From Blakeslea trispora (taxonomy: Eukaryota; Mucoromycota; Mucoromycetes; Mucorales; Choanephoraceae), in contig JAIWNE010000033.1 of the NCBI GenBank assembly GCA_025331445.1, forward strand, positions 124,001-188,000: a DNA stretch of 64,000 nucleotides, given 5' to 3'. Below the pieces are notes generated by a model. It was not told where the DNA came from. It saw only the letters and a program-made list of their open reading frames with translations, and ran no database searches. Below are positions 30,833 through 41,158 of the stretch, one piece after another. A program made the translations under genes and the position numbers. Numbering within the stretch: position 1 is the stretch's first letter; every line of letters starts with the position of its first letter.

Positions 30833-30934
30833 GTTAATGTATAACCAAAAAACTTCTTGATCGCTATTTGAAAAACATATATAAAATATTTCAAAAACCA
30901 AATATACGTGCTTTAGATTACTTCTGATGGCGAA

Positions 30935-31145
30935 ATTGATTTTTTGAGTTGTATTTTGAAATGTCTCTGCAAAGCATTTCTTTGAAGAGTAATATCTATT
31001 GCCCGATTCAAAGACCGCGAACTACAGTTCAATCAAAGCAATTTTTTTGGCAAAGGCCGCAAAGACAGTCTCAAAAGCCGTGATCCAAAATCTCAAAGGG
31101 CGCCAACTAAAAGGCAAAAACCAGTATTTTTTCAACTTTAAGCAG
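30935..31145 (-). repeat. Dispersed repeat R1, copy 2
   Basis: Reverse-complement match of about 15595-15820 with few differences. No gene in 30838-31180. Confidence 0.7.
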
Positions 31146-31184
31146 AGAAACTGAAAATACCTTGAAAAAAAATTGCCTGCAAAA

Positions 31185-31405
31185 TTTCATAGTCCGATTT
31201 GAGTTTCTTTGAGTCAGAGCTGAGTCTCGAGGTTCAGATACTGATGAATAGAGCCGTCAGTAAGCTTTGCAGTAGCTGCGCTTGAAAAAAAGATACAGCC
31301 TTTACCCAGATTATTTTTTTCGTGATTGTTTCTTTTTCTTGACAGCCATCTTGAAGTAACATGCAAGGTCATGCGCAACACTAAGTGAGAGATCACTCGA
31401 CATCA
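31185..31405 (-). repeat. Dispersed repeat R3, copy 1
   Basis: Reverse-complement homologue of about 56315-56480. On the minus strand both copies include a short frame starting MAVKKK that is soon interrupted; the frame is probably not a gene. R1 and R3 are adjacent here, suggesting one larger repeat family. Confidence 0.65.
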
Positions 31406-31532
31406 GTATGCACAAGAGTCAGAAACAATAGAGGAAGACAGTGAATAGCATAGAAAGTCTAAAAACACAAAAAAAAATAAAGTTGAGACGCGATCCTTTA
31501 CGCATGTGCTTTGTCATGAGCATGTTGATTCC

Positions 31533-31944
31533 TGTTATAATCCAATAAATCACAATGAAATAAATCCAAGGAATTAACCAGACTAAAAATAATGTTTTAT
31601 TTACTTCAAAATTGATGTGCTATTTATACTTTTCATGAAGATGATATTTCAACTGAGATTGTAAAACTTTTCTAGAGGCTTGTAGATGATTATGATAATA
31701 ACAACGAATCGGAATGAGAGATGAATGATGACAGTCTTGTAAAGAAGAATTACTAAAATAGAATGATTGGCCATCTGTACCTTAAACCCAGTAACTGGTA
31801 AATTATTGGCAAGATGTCAGTCCTGACCTTGAATGAAGGTTTATCCGAATTGAGTGTCAAATGAAACAAGCTGAAGTCGAATTAGAGAATGGTTGTGGAT
31901 TCATAAGTGGCTAAATACTTGATCCGTACTGTATGAATACAACA
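31533..31944 (-). repeat. Solo LTR of the Ty3-D family (412 bp)
   Basis: TGTTATAATCC ... ATACAACA on the plus strand, flanked by the exact duplication ATTCC (31528-31532, 31945-31949). Highly similar to the Ty3-D LTRs at 52897-53306 and 59478-59877. No internal sequence, so it arose by LTR-LTR recombination. Confidence 0.92.
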
Positions 31945-31949
31945 ATTCC

Positions 31950-33362
31950 GTTATATGCGATTAGGTACCTCATGAGTCCAGCCAACTGTGCGAGCAACAA
32001 TCAGAAGCAAACAGTTGATAAAGAGGGGATCATTTGGTAAGATAGTCAAGTCAAAATAATCTGGAAGTGGTATTTCACTTGTTACGGAAGAGATTCAAGG
32101 TGATGAAGCAACCTCATTTGGGATGGAGCACACATGTAAGCATGAGCAAAGGCAAGAAGACACCAAAAGAAGAAAAAAATAAGCAGTAAAGTTGGAAGGA
32201 ACCTCAAGTTCAATCAAAAAGAGATTTGGCAACCTTTAAAAGCACAGACCATAGTAGTGGAAGGAGAATAGGCGGACAAAGAGCATTTCTTGAAGATGAG
32301 GTAGAGATATGGCAACATAAGAATAGACCCAGTTCCTTGAGCGACGATACATCAGAGAGGGAAAGTATTTCTTGAAGTTAGGACAATGGCCAATGGCAAT
32401 AGTTAGAGAGAAAGACCACATGAGCTCACAAGAAAGAAGGTAGACATGAATAACTCAGACATAGGATGGAAGCATGATGGACAATTGAATGTGTGTTTGT
32501 CAAAAGGCCCCAAGGCAATGACTACAAACAGAGCAAGCTAGCAAATGCAATGTGTACAAAATCGTTTAGACATATAAATGGAGAAACTGAAGGACCTTAG
32601 GCATGAGTTACTTGAAAAAAGGCATCCATCCAGAAAGGCAGCATTTATAGAGATAAAATTCAAATATAAGTGAAAGAAGAATAAGTTTGAGCTACATGAG
32701 ATACAGCAGGCAGTTTGGATTAAAAAGCCATGGATGAGATGGTGAAAAGTAATACAGAAGAAGGTGGCATGGATAAAGGATTGTCAATTAGAGCTTATGA
32801 TGAGTATGTATATAAGTGTATTTAATGTTGATGATAAGCAGATAGATACAGATGTTGGGTTGGAAAATGCTAAATAAGAAGAGAAGTGTAGTCGAGTTGT
32901 TGAAATGTTGTCATCATAAGGTGATATACATGTAGCTATTGTGAAATAAAAGAGTCAGTGATGTTGATGGATTATAGAAAAAAAATAAAGCAGAGATAAA
33001 AGTGCTTACCATTTGCTGTGGATCAAATGAAAAAAGAGAGAAAAAAGAAAATGGGGGATTGAAAAAAATGGCCAGTATATATGAGAAATATGACAGTGAT
33101 GGGAAGAAAGTATGATTTCATTGACAGATTCAAGCTAAAATTGTACTGAAATGGGAAATGTCCTGGATTTGCATAAAGAGCAATTTTTACTGTAGAATGA
33201 ATGATAATTTTTGTCTATAAAGAGCTGACGTGCCACTGAGCTTAAACCTCCCAGATTTCAAAATCTTTTCAATATTGACCTCCCAAAAAAAAAATTGCAC
33301 TCTACAGGAATTGAACTCATGCCCTAGATATTTTTACTAGTAATTTCATAAAAAAAAGAAGC
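31950..33362. other. 1.4-kb stretch without recognisable genes
   Basis: Purine-rich on the plus strand with scattered stops in all frames. No repeat copy, RNA gene or element end recognised, apart from one 19-bp sequence at 33264-33282 that recurs at 35643-35661. Confidence 0.5.
33264..33282 (+). repeat. 19-bp direct repeat flanking the DDE gene, left
   Basis: TCTTTTCAATATTGACCTC, repeated in the same orientation at 35643-35661, one copy on either side of the transposase gene. Confidence 0.6.
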
Positions 33363-35477
33363 TTACTCAAGGTCTTTGGGTATCTTTACTTTTTTGTGAG
33401 AAAGGTATCTTTTCTCAACAAACTTCTTGACATCAGCTGCCACTTCTCTCCCGCGTTCTTGCTTGCTGTATGCTTCGATATAGTTTATACAGCGCTGGAA
33501 ATACCTCCTGATTTGAGCGATATTTCCAGCTTTATCCAAGAACGCGGGAATATTCTTTTCTAACGACTTAAATGTGTAATCACATCTAAGCCGGGCCTCT
33601 CTTTTAGCCATACACCAATACATTTCTATCCAATTACACTCGCAGTGATACTTGGGGTATAGCTCGAAGATGTGGCCAGCATCTTCTACAACTTCATGCA
33701 ATGCAGTTTTTTGTGCCAGAAAGTCTGGTCTGCTTTCCAGAAAATGCAATGCACAACGCATCGACTTGACTCCGGGTTCGGGACTACCACAGCGCATCTT
33801 CCAAGTCTTTCCGTTCAAGTCGCAAAGCCATTGTCCACGTTCTTCCAAAATTCTTTTGATACCTTTAAACCAATGAGTCAAACTAAGTTACATTATAATA
33901 AGAGTACTTAAACTTTTCTTACCTTTGAAGTATTTGACGTGCTTTACTTTAGGTCTACCCTTGGAGTCATGGGATGAAATCTCCTTGTCATAGAAAAATG
34001 ATTGCTCCAAAAGCTGACCAGAAGAGAGTTCAATGGTTGTATCCTTGAACTGATATCGCTCAGTTAAAGGCCATGGTTTCTCATTGAGCGTCATTCGGCT
34101 TACAACCAGTGCGTCTTCGCTGTAAGCCCCATGATTTGAGCTGTTATCAAAGAGGAATACAGCTTGGCAATCTGGGTGCAAGCTTTCAAACAGCCCAATG
34201 ACATGATCCTTTAACTGGGCGACCATATCCTTACTTGTCCACCAACCATCTCTGCTCTCCCCAGCTTTAAACAGTTTTCTAGAGCTCCAACCACGGATCC
34301 TCATTGTTCCATGACAAGGGCACTGAAACTCACTAACCATGATGGAGGAGCTAGGCCCTTTCTTTCGGATGTAGTTTTCATCCTTTGACATCCAGAGGGT
34401 ATCCTTGCCGTCATTGGCATAGAACGTGGACTCGTCTTGAGTCACAAAGACCAATTTTTTCTCACCTTCCTCCAAGTTAGGCTCCAAGATCTCCTCATGG
34501 TTTTTACCAGCGTAAAATTCCGACTTAGTGGCATACTCCATCATTCTTTTGGCGCAGGAGTTGCGATATTCTACGACGTCTTGACGCTCATGGCCATCGA
34601 AGAATATCGTCTTTTGGTTCTTGCGGTAGCTGTACCCCCATTCATAGAGGTACTTGGTCACAGTAGACTCCGAAACTGTGCCTCTAACGCCGAGAACAGA
34701 GGGAGCAACTTCATCTTCGATGTACTGCTTTAAAGCCAAAACAGTACGCTCAGCTGGCTTCATTTCTCTAAACTTTTGCAACGACATCATTTTGACATCG
34801 TTGTCACTCAAGAAGGACTCACGCTTGATGTGAGCGCCCTGAGAGTGATCAGAAAGCTCACCTGCTTCCAAGAACTCCTTGGCCCATTTGACAATGCACT
34901 TGGCACGGTATTCTTCGTTGTTATGTGGCCATAAGTGCTTGGCAACTTCTTCAGATGCTTTGCCCTTTTTCAAACCTGCAAGTCTGTTTTCGAAATAGTT
35001 CTGGACAGACATATAACGAAAGAAGTTATACGACTCCAAAGAGCTTCCGTCATGTTTCTTGTTCATGACAGGCTTGTTGATCTCTTTGATTGAGTCTAAA
35101 GACTTCTCAATCAAGAACAACTCCTTTTGGGAGGCACTCATCTCTACCTCGGCAACAGGAAGTGATTTTTCCTCCAAGGTAATCCCAAAGTTGAAGAGTG
35201 TTGCTCGGGGATCTACCTTTTGAGCTTCCTTGGTTTTTCTCCACTTGGTGGTAGTGAAGTTCTTCATATAATGGCCTTTTCTCTTTCTAATGCTGCTGTT
35301 GTTGTCTCGCAAACGGTCAAGGCACGAGGTGCTCACGGTAGTTTGCCAAAGTTGCCAATCTTCGACACTATCAACTGTTGAAGTTTCAACAGAAATTTCA
35401 TCTCTCTTCACAAGTTTTCCTTTTTCGTCTTTCTTTTGGGATTTGAAATGTTGAGCTCTTTTGCTTAATCGAGGCAT
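33363..35477 (-). CDS. DDE-type transposase, two exons (684 aa), family not assigned
   Basis: Exon 1 35477-33923, intron 33922-33863 (60 bp, GTAAG...AAAG), exon 2 33862-33363. No stops or shifts. It resembles DDE endonucleases of the Tc1/mariner-IS630 supergroup found in many copies in fungi: FVTQDESTFYANDGK (first Asp, about 34430), AVFLFDNSSNHGAYSEDALV (second Asp with the N-H pair, about 34150), GIKRILEERGQW across the splice, and ECNWIEMYWCMAKREARLR (acidic residue, about 33615). The N-terminal third is basic and has an HTH-like segment (ALKQYIEDEV...VSESTVTKYLYEWG). Start MPRLSKRAQHFK is the only in-frame ATG near the 5' end. It may be a live transposase; terminal inverted repeats were not identified. 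Confidence 0.82.
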
Positions 35478-35642
35478 AGTTAATAATAGTAAATGTAAAC
35501 AAAAGGCGGTTTCTCAAACGCGAACAGACGCGAATTAATACTTACACGAACACGATATAAAAATAGCCTAGCTTTCTAATTGGCTGGCTAATATTTGAAT
35601 CCCCGAAAAGCGGTACTTGATTTTTTTTATAGGTATGCCTAC

Positions 35643-35661
35643 TCTTTTCAATATTGACCTC
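35643..35661 (+). repeat. 19-bp direct repeat flanking the DDE gene, right
   Basis: Exact copy of 33264-33282, 2,379 bp away in the same orientation. 35478-35907 otherwise holds no gene. Confidence 0.6.
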
Positions 35662-35907
35662 TCCCCATTATACCTCAGCCAAAAAATTTAAAAACCGCCA
35701 AACTTTGAGACCTTTCTGCACAAAAGTTTTGCAGAGCAAAAAAAAAAACTGAGGCGATAAACTAGTTCAGAAAAGATCAACGAACAATGTTATCGCTTTA
35801 GAATTGTATTTTATTTAGTTTGGGATGCTGTGAAAAACTTCAAAGTTTTGACGAAATGTAGGAGCTTTAAATTTGGTAGCACTATAAACACATTTAGCAA
35901 TGTAATA

Positions 35908-36415
35908 TGTGGAAAATGGAAGTGGTTCAAGAATAAAAAGACAAGTGAGTACTTTGATAATCCTTTTATTCTGATAAAGAGAGATAAGTTTTCTATCTAC
36001 TGAATTTACAACGACTATTTATACAAAATGATTTGAGCTTGGTTTATCCGATTATTTAAGCTGAGAGTAGAAATGATTGTTGATGAGCAAGCTTTAAAGA
36101 CTTGCTCTTGTTATAATAAGGGTTATTGTTATTGATGTATGACTAGTTTGGAAATGATCTAAGGGATTGATTGGCTCAATCCTGAAGTTGATCTCAGCTG
36201 TCATTTATATTTAGGATGTGCAATTTATCTGATTGATACTCAGTCTGAGTCTGAGTAGTTACATCTTGCATTTCAGGGTGAATCCCTTAGTCTTTACTTA
36301 ACTAGGTAATGATTCCAATTCAGATACATGAAGTTCTTTTTATAGAATACTTCTTTGTCTACAATGATCTTTTAATGAACATCTTTTATAAATCAATTAT
36401 GGTGTAATCACCACA
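35908..36415 (-). repeat. Solo LTR (508 bp), unnamed family
   Basis: Plus strand TGTGGAAAAT ... ATCACCACA, flanked by the exact duplication TAATA (35903-35907, 36416-36420). TATA-like and AATAAA-like signals on the minus strand give the orientation. No matching internal region in the window. Confidence 0.85.
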
Positions 36416-36420
36416 TAATA

Positions 36421-36782
36421 TGATGGTATTTAGTTCTTTTGCCTAAAACGATTCTCCCAAAATAGCCTGACCCCCAACTTACGAACTAGCATGCTATTTG
36501 CATGAAATACTCATTGTTTGTCCCCCATTTTTAGCTCATAGCAATTTCGCACTCATACATAACTTTCTTTTTTCTTTCTTTTTCAATCATTTCTGCTAAA
36601 AAGCACCTTGTCAGATATTTTTTGGGACTTAGAATTTTTTTAAGGAAATTTGATGGATGAAAATAGCATGCACTTGGTCGACCTTTCCAATCTGGTTTAA
36701 ACTTTTAACAAGACATTCTTAAACTTGAACAAGTATCATGAACTAAAAAAATTGAATCGTTTATACATTAAATCAATCAAAA
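36421..36782. other. Short non-coding spacer between two solo LTRs
   Basis: AT-rich with pyrimidine tracts. No gene or known repeat seen. Confidence 0.5.
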
Positions 36783-37210
36783 TGTTGTATACAGCCTACA
36801 TTCTACCCTATCTGAGTTATAATACAGACCTAAACGTGCTCACGGCTCTACAGTTATAACTGGCTATAGCTTAATTGACATCTAAACTCAGTCTAAAATA
36901 AAAGATCGGATCACACTTCATTTGTATCAAGTACACTTGGATTGAAGCACAAATAGTGAATTATGGTTTATACACAAGAGGTACTCACTCTTTATCCATT
37001 ACACCAAAAATAAGCTACTATCCATGTCACTCAGTTAAATTAAGGATTGTTACTCAGTCATCATAAAAAGTATAAATACTAGGCACATATTTGAAATAAA
37101 CGCGGATCAGATTCATATCTATCTTTTTTGGCCGTTCTGGTTCTAATCGACTTTATTCGTCTTCAAACTCTTTATATTTTCTGTGCCTGTTATATTCTTG
37201 GAATATAACA
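36783..37210 (+). repeat. Solo LTR (428 bp), unnamed family
   Basis: TGTTGTATACAGCC ... GAATATAACA, flanked by the exact duplication CAAAA (36778-36782, 37211-37215). TATAAATA near 37071 and AATAAACG follow in the usual order, so it is in plus orientation. It lies at the 3' edge of the LINE relic. Confidence 0.87.
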
Positions 37211-38106
37211 CAAAATCTGATCTCCAAAACTTATCGTGTGGGCCAAACTACCACAAATCAAATTTTCTTGCGCTGTAGTGTTAGAACGTGCCACAGACGT
37301 GAAAGAATCAGACTGTTGAGGATGGTAACCTTTCCTCGAACAGACAAGGATCTTTGCGAATGAATACCACACGACTGAGAGATTTTGTCCAACAGAGTGG
37401 ACAGGTAGACATCACGTTGAGAAATAGAGGTATACAGTGGATAACTAAGGTAGATGAGAGGAGCGAGAGAGTGACAATCATGCATCTGGGTAATGCGGTT
37501 CTCTACTAAGGCGTTTCTCCATAGACCAGTGACCGCAAACGGCTTGCCAGATTAGGATAAAGCCTGAGTCTTGTGAAGATTGACCTGTGCATTGGATGCG
37601 AGGGAATAGGTGGCTAAGTGTGACTGTAGACGAGATAAGTCAGACGGATCTTTTAAAAAGCACACCACATCATCAGCATAAGCCAGCAGTTTGATGGGAG
37701 TGATAGGGCCAATGGGTTGGCTAAGGAACATCGGGGGTGGTAGAGTGATGCCTTGAAATTGACAATCATGGAGTAGTCGCCGGAGCAAAGGTCCAAATGC
37801 CAAGTTGAAAAGGACTGGCGATATAGGATCGCCCTGTCGAAGACCCCTGCGCTGAATCACTGTAGGAGATAGATGACCATTGATGTTCAGACTAAGGTGG
37901 GTGTTGAAGAAAAGGGAACAGATACTGTCTACGATAATGAGAGGGAAACCAAAGTGAAGCAAGACCTTGCGCAAGTAGTCAGGATGAACTCGATCATAAG
38001 CTTTTTCCTGATCAAGGAGAAGGCCAATAGATGAATCGGCTGATTGACGAGCATGATCCATAACAAACTTCATTAGTAAGCCGTTGTCTGCAATGAAACG
38101 ATCGCG
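37211..38106 (-). pseudogene. LINE (non-LTR retrotransposon) reverse transcriptase relic
   Basis: A partial non-LTR reverse transcriptase on the minus strand. Motifs: VRDRFIADNGLLMKF at the 5' end, SIGLLLDQEKAYDRV, RRGLRQGDPISPVLFNLAFG, and the catalytic LLAYADDVVCF. Downstream, in the same frame, comes the thumb-like segment QRDVYLSTLLDKI, IHSQRSLSVRGKVTI and LILSRLWHV. An in-frame TAA at 37552-37554 and later stops interrupt it. The 5' side is cut by the Tc1 insertion at the TA at 38107-38108 and the 3' side meets a solo LTR. No endonuclease domain or poly(A) tail is visible. Confidence 0.82.
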
Positions 38107-38705
38107 TACAGTCAGAACGAAAAAAAAAGAAAATTTTTTAGACTCCGTAAAAGAAGGGTAAATGTATGACACGTCTTACATTCCCATCATTCTACCTCTC
38201 ATTCTTAATAAAATTCCTTAAAACTCACAATATGCCTCAATTATCCACTGAACTCAAAGCTATCATCGTTGATCGTTGGCAAAGAAACCAACCACAGATC
38301 GAAATTGCCCAAGAACTTGGAATTAACCCAGTCACTGTTAACAGGACCATCAAGAAATTTCAAGCCAGAGGTACCGTTGAAAGAGCTGGGGGCTCTGGAA
38401 GACCCAAATCTCTTGACGAACGAAAAAAGAGAGTCCTGAAGAGAGCCATCCAAAAGGAAAGATCTGTTACGCTTGCTTCTTTGCAGCAAGAGCTGCCAGT
38501 AAAGGTGCACACCCAAACCATTGCAAAGGAGTTGCATGGTTTGGTTTACAACAAGAGAGTTGCGGCAAAGAAGCCTTTTCTAAAGGAAGCCCATATGGAG
38601 AAGAGGCTTCAATTTGCCAAAGCTCACCAAAACTGGACAATAGAGCAATAGAAGCAAGTCGCCTGGACAAACGAGTCCAGCGTGGAAATCGGCAAGGATA
38701 TCTTG

Positions 38706-40386
38706 TGTTGTGAACATTTAGAATCTATATCATCATATATATACTGAAAAATCGAATTAATTATTTTCGGATTACGTGATATAAACATTTAGTACCCCGA
38801 CGCGGATGAGCAATGATTACATTACATAGATTGAGCCTAAACCAGGCTGGGAGGGGGTTCAAGGGGGAGGGTCGTCCCTCCCCTTCACGCGAAGCCATTA
38901 ACGGTCAGGAACAGCAGATTAAGCTGAAGCCAGCTGGGAGGGGGTTTAAGGGGGAGGGCCGTCCCTCCCCCTCACGCGAAGCAAGATTAAATCAATTCAT
39001 TGCCAAAGTACATCTTCAAAATAATTTCATCCAAGTAGTTGACAATGCAAGCCTTTAGTATGTATTTTATAATTTTACTTTTAGGAATGTCATTGTAGAC
39101 TTTATAAACGAAAAATTGCCTCATTTGTTGCTTCATTTGGTACAAGATAGCCTGTAAATTAAATCTCTTCTGATAAAGCTGATTATTTTGATGAAAACAT
39201 CAATAACATTGAGGTCTATAGAGTTTCAAATGAATATCTACAAACAACAATCACAGGCAATTTTCTACCTGTCAGGTCAACTTTAAAATTAGGGTGTATT
39301 ACAACGCTACTTAAAAATTTTGGTCCTCAAAGAGGTCTATGCAATGGTTGTAGGCTAATCTTAAAAAGCATTCGTTCAGTAAGTCCTTGAAGTTGCAATG
39401 ATGAATGATCCGAGCAATGATCATAAGCAAACCGAGAGTACTCATGAAATAACCATTACTACTTTGGGAGGTAATCATCCGTTTACTTTGTCAAAAAAGC
39501 AATTTCCTATCAAGCTAAGCTTTAACATGACTATTAAAAAGATTTGATTTTCGTTTTTCTTTATTCAGACATGGTCAGTTATATATTATATTCTCTCAAT
39601 GCGCCGACGTTCAAGAAATTGGTGCTCTACTTCAATAAAACTACTTGAAATCTTTTATCCTGCACTTTTTTGTAAAAAAAAAAATATCGTTATCTTCTAA
39701 ACATCACTTTGTCATCAAAATATCATGCAAGTTCGAGTGTGGGTAATTAAAGTGAGGACCAGGATCCAAACCGAAGGCGACGACGACCGTTAAACGAGCA
39801 TAGCGAGTAGGCCGGCTAGTACTGATTACGAAATGAATGATACAAAGTATTATTATACATACTATATCTGGACATAGAGTCTAGAATAGAACTAGAGTAA
39901 CTGTAATAGATCAATGTCTACTTCATCTATCTATCCTTTAGAGATCGATTTTAATATGATGCTAACTTGAGAGACAAATTGGATCATATATCAAATAGAC
40001 CAATTGGCTCTTGGGACTCAGGCCTTATCGATGTGGATAAACTATTGATATCAGCTATACCGAATCAGAATTGATGTGACAATGAAAATGACAAGATGGT
40101 GCTAAAGAATTTATTAAAACAATTTTTTCTATCTTACCATCTCAGATCAGCTATGACCTGAGAGCTGAGTAGACTGAATACCTGAGACATGGTCAATGAT
40201 ATAGTGTTCCGTATCCTCGATATTAAAATAGATTCCCTGATCATCTCTAGATGATAGAATCAGTTTATCCGACCTAAAAGATATAAATACCTAGATAATC
40301 CATAGCTATAAACGACATCTTATCTTTCTCTAATAAACCTGCGAGTTCTAAAGGATTTCTTTGTTTCTTCCATTACCTTCACAACA
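38706..40386 (+). mobile_element. 1,681-bp LTR-like insertion with exact TSD
   Basis: Starts TGTTGTGAAC and ends TTCACAACA, giving a 9-bp inverted terminal match (TGTTGTGAA). Flanked by the duplication TCTTG (38701-38705, 40387-40391); excising it reunites the Tc1 coding sequence. TATAAATA (about 40282) and AATAAACC (about 40332) near the right end suggest a long solo LTR in plus orientation. It has no credible coding frame. A non-autonomous DNA element with 5-bp duplication is the alternative. Confidence 0.78.
38846..38982. repeat. Two 50-bp GC-rich repeat units with internal hairpin
   Basis: Units at 38846-38895 and 38933-38982 share GCTGGGAGGGGGTT at the start and TCACGCGAAGC at the end. 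Each has a GGGGGAGGG/CCCTCCCC inverted repeat around YCGT. They are strikingly G/C-rich against an AT-rich background. Function unknown. Confidence 0.8.
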
Positions 40387-40804
40387 TCTTGCAAAAAAAG
40401 TCTGGAAATTACCGCAGGAAAAATACAACAAGCACTGGCTGAAGCCTTCCTTCAAGAGTGGCCGAACCAACATTATGGTTTTTTTGGGGGGCTATTTGTG
40501 GTCGCAACAAGCCCGAGTTGGTGTTCCTGCCAAAGGACAGAAGAACAAGCAAGGATTTTGTAAACCTTGTCTACAAGCCTGTTCTTCTGGGCTTTCTCTA
40601 GAGCAATCCCGGATCAGTCTTGGAGGAAGATAACGCCAGCATCCACACAGCCAAAGCTGCCAAGGAGTAGAGGGTGTTGAAGACCAATAAATCACAATGA
40701 TAGAAATGCAAAGAATTAATTAGACTAAAGATAATGTTTTATTTACTTCAAAATTGATGTGCTATTTATACTTTTCATGAAGATGATATTTCAACTGAGA
40801 TTGT

Positions 40805-41083
40805 TGTTGTATACATTGTCCTTTTTAGGAACAATAACAAATTATAAAGTCAGATTAGCCATCACGTCGTTAACATATATGGACATATTGATTAACGGTG
40901 AGATACGTTCTTATACAAATAAACAGAAAGTACGTTGTGATCCAACGTAAGGTAAACACTCAGCTAAGATGCGGGATCCATCATTAGTATAAATAGAGCT
41001 AGAAAATGTATATTGAATAAAGACAACTTTCTTTTGGGTCTGATTGATTTATTATTGTTATCAATTGTACCGTGAATATCACA
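40805..41083 (+). repeat. 5' LTR of Ty3-C
   Basis: TGTTGTATACATTG ... GAATATCACA, 279 bp, TATAAATA at 40988-40995, AATAAAGAC about 30 bp on. Confidence 0.93.
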
Positions 41084-41096
41084 TTTTTTTCAATCA
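40988..41096 (+). promoter_or_regulatory. Ty3-C promoter and putative self-primer pair
   Basis: TATAAATA at 40988-40995. TGATTGA at 41041-41047, 53 nt downstream, is complementary to TCAATCA at 41090-41096, which follows a T run directly after the LTR. Confidence 0.55.
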
Positions 41097-41158
41097 AGAC
41101 AAATCCATTCTACTACTACCTCTATTTCTTTATTTTTATTTTAACTTACCTCTGCAAC

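Larger units (their letters stand above)
38109..40674 (+). mobile_element. Tc1/mariner element relic, split by an LTR-like insertion and truncated on the right
   Basis: The left end begins CAGTCAGAACGA directly after a TA inside the LINE reverse transcriptase frame, as expected of Tc1 elements, which duplicate TA. Coding remnants are at 38232-38705 and 40387-40674. The right part ends abruptly at the left LTR of Ty3-D (40675), so the right TIR is missing. Confidence 0.75.
38232..40674 (+). pseudogene. Tc1-like transposase, broken
   Basis: The N-terminal half at 38232 (MPQLSTELKAIIVDRW) has a paired HTH: IEIAQELGINPVTVNRTIKK and SGRPKSLDERKKRVLKRAI. A TAG at 38649-38651 interrupts it before the DDE core (VAWTNESS). 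After the insertion 38706-40386, the frame resumes with KVWKLPQEKYNKHW and PSFKSGRTNIMV, then EDNASIHTAK, all Tc1 catalytic-core signatures. Extra frameshifts lie in the A run at about 40393-40399 and in the GGG run near 40486, and a TAG near 40669 precedes the truncation. Not functional. Confidence 0.82.

Noticed and set aside
31214..31396. Short MAVKKK frame as a small conserved gene
   Set aside because: Present in two repeat copies but interrupted almost at once in both; better seen as part of repeat R3.
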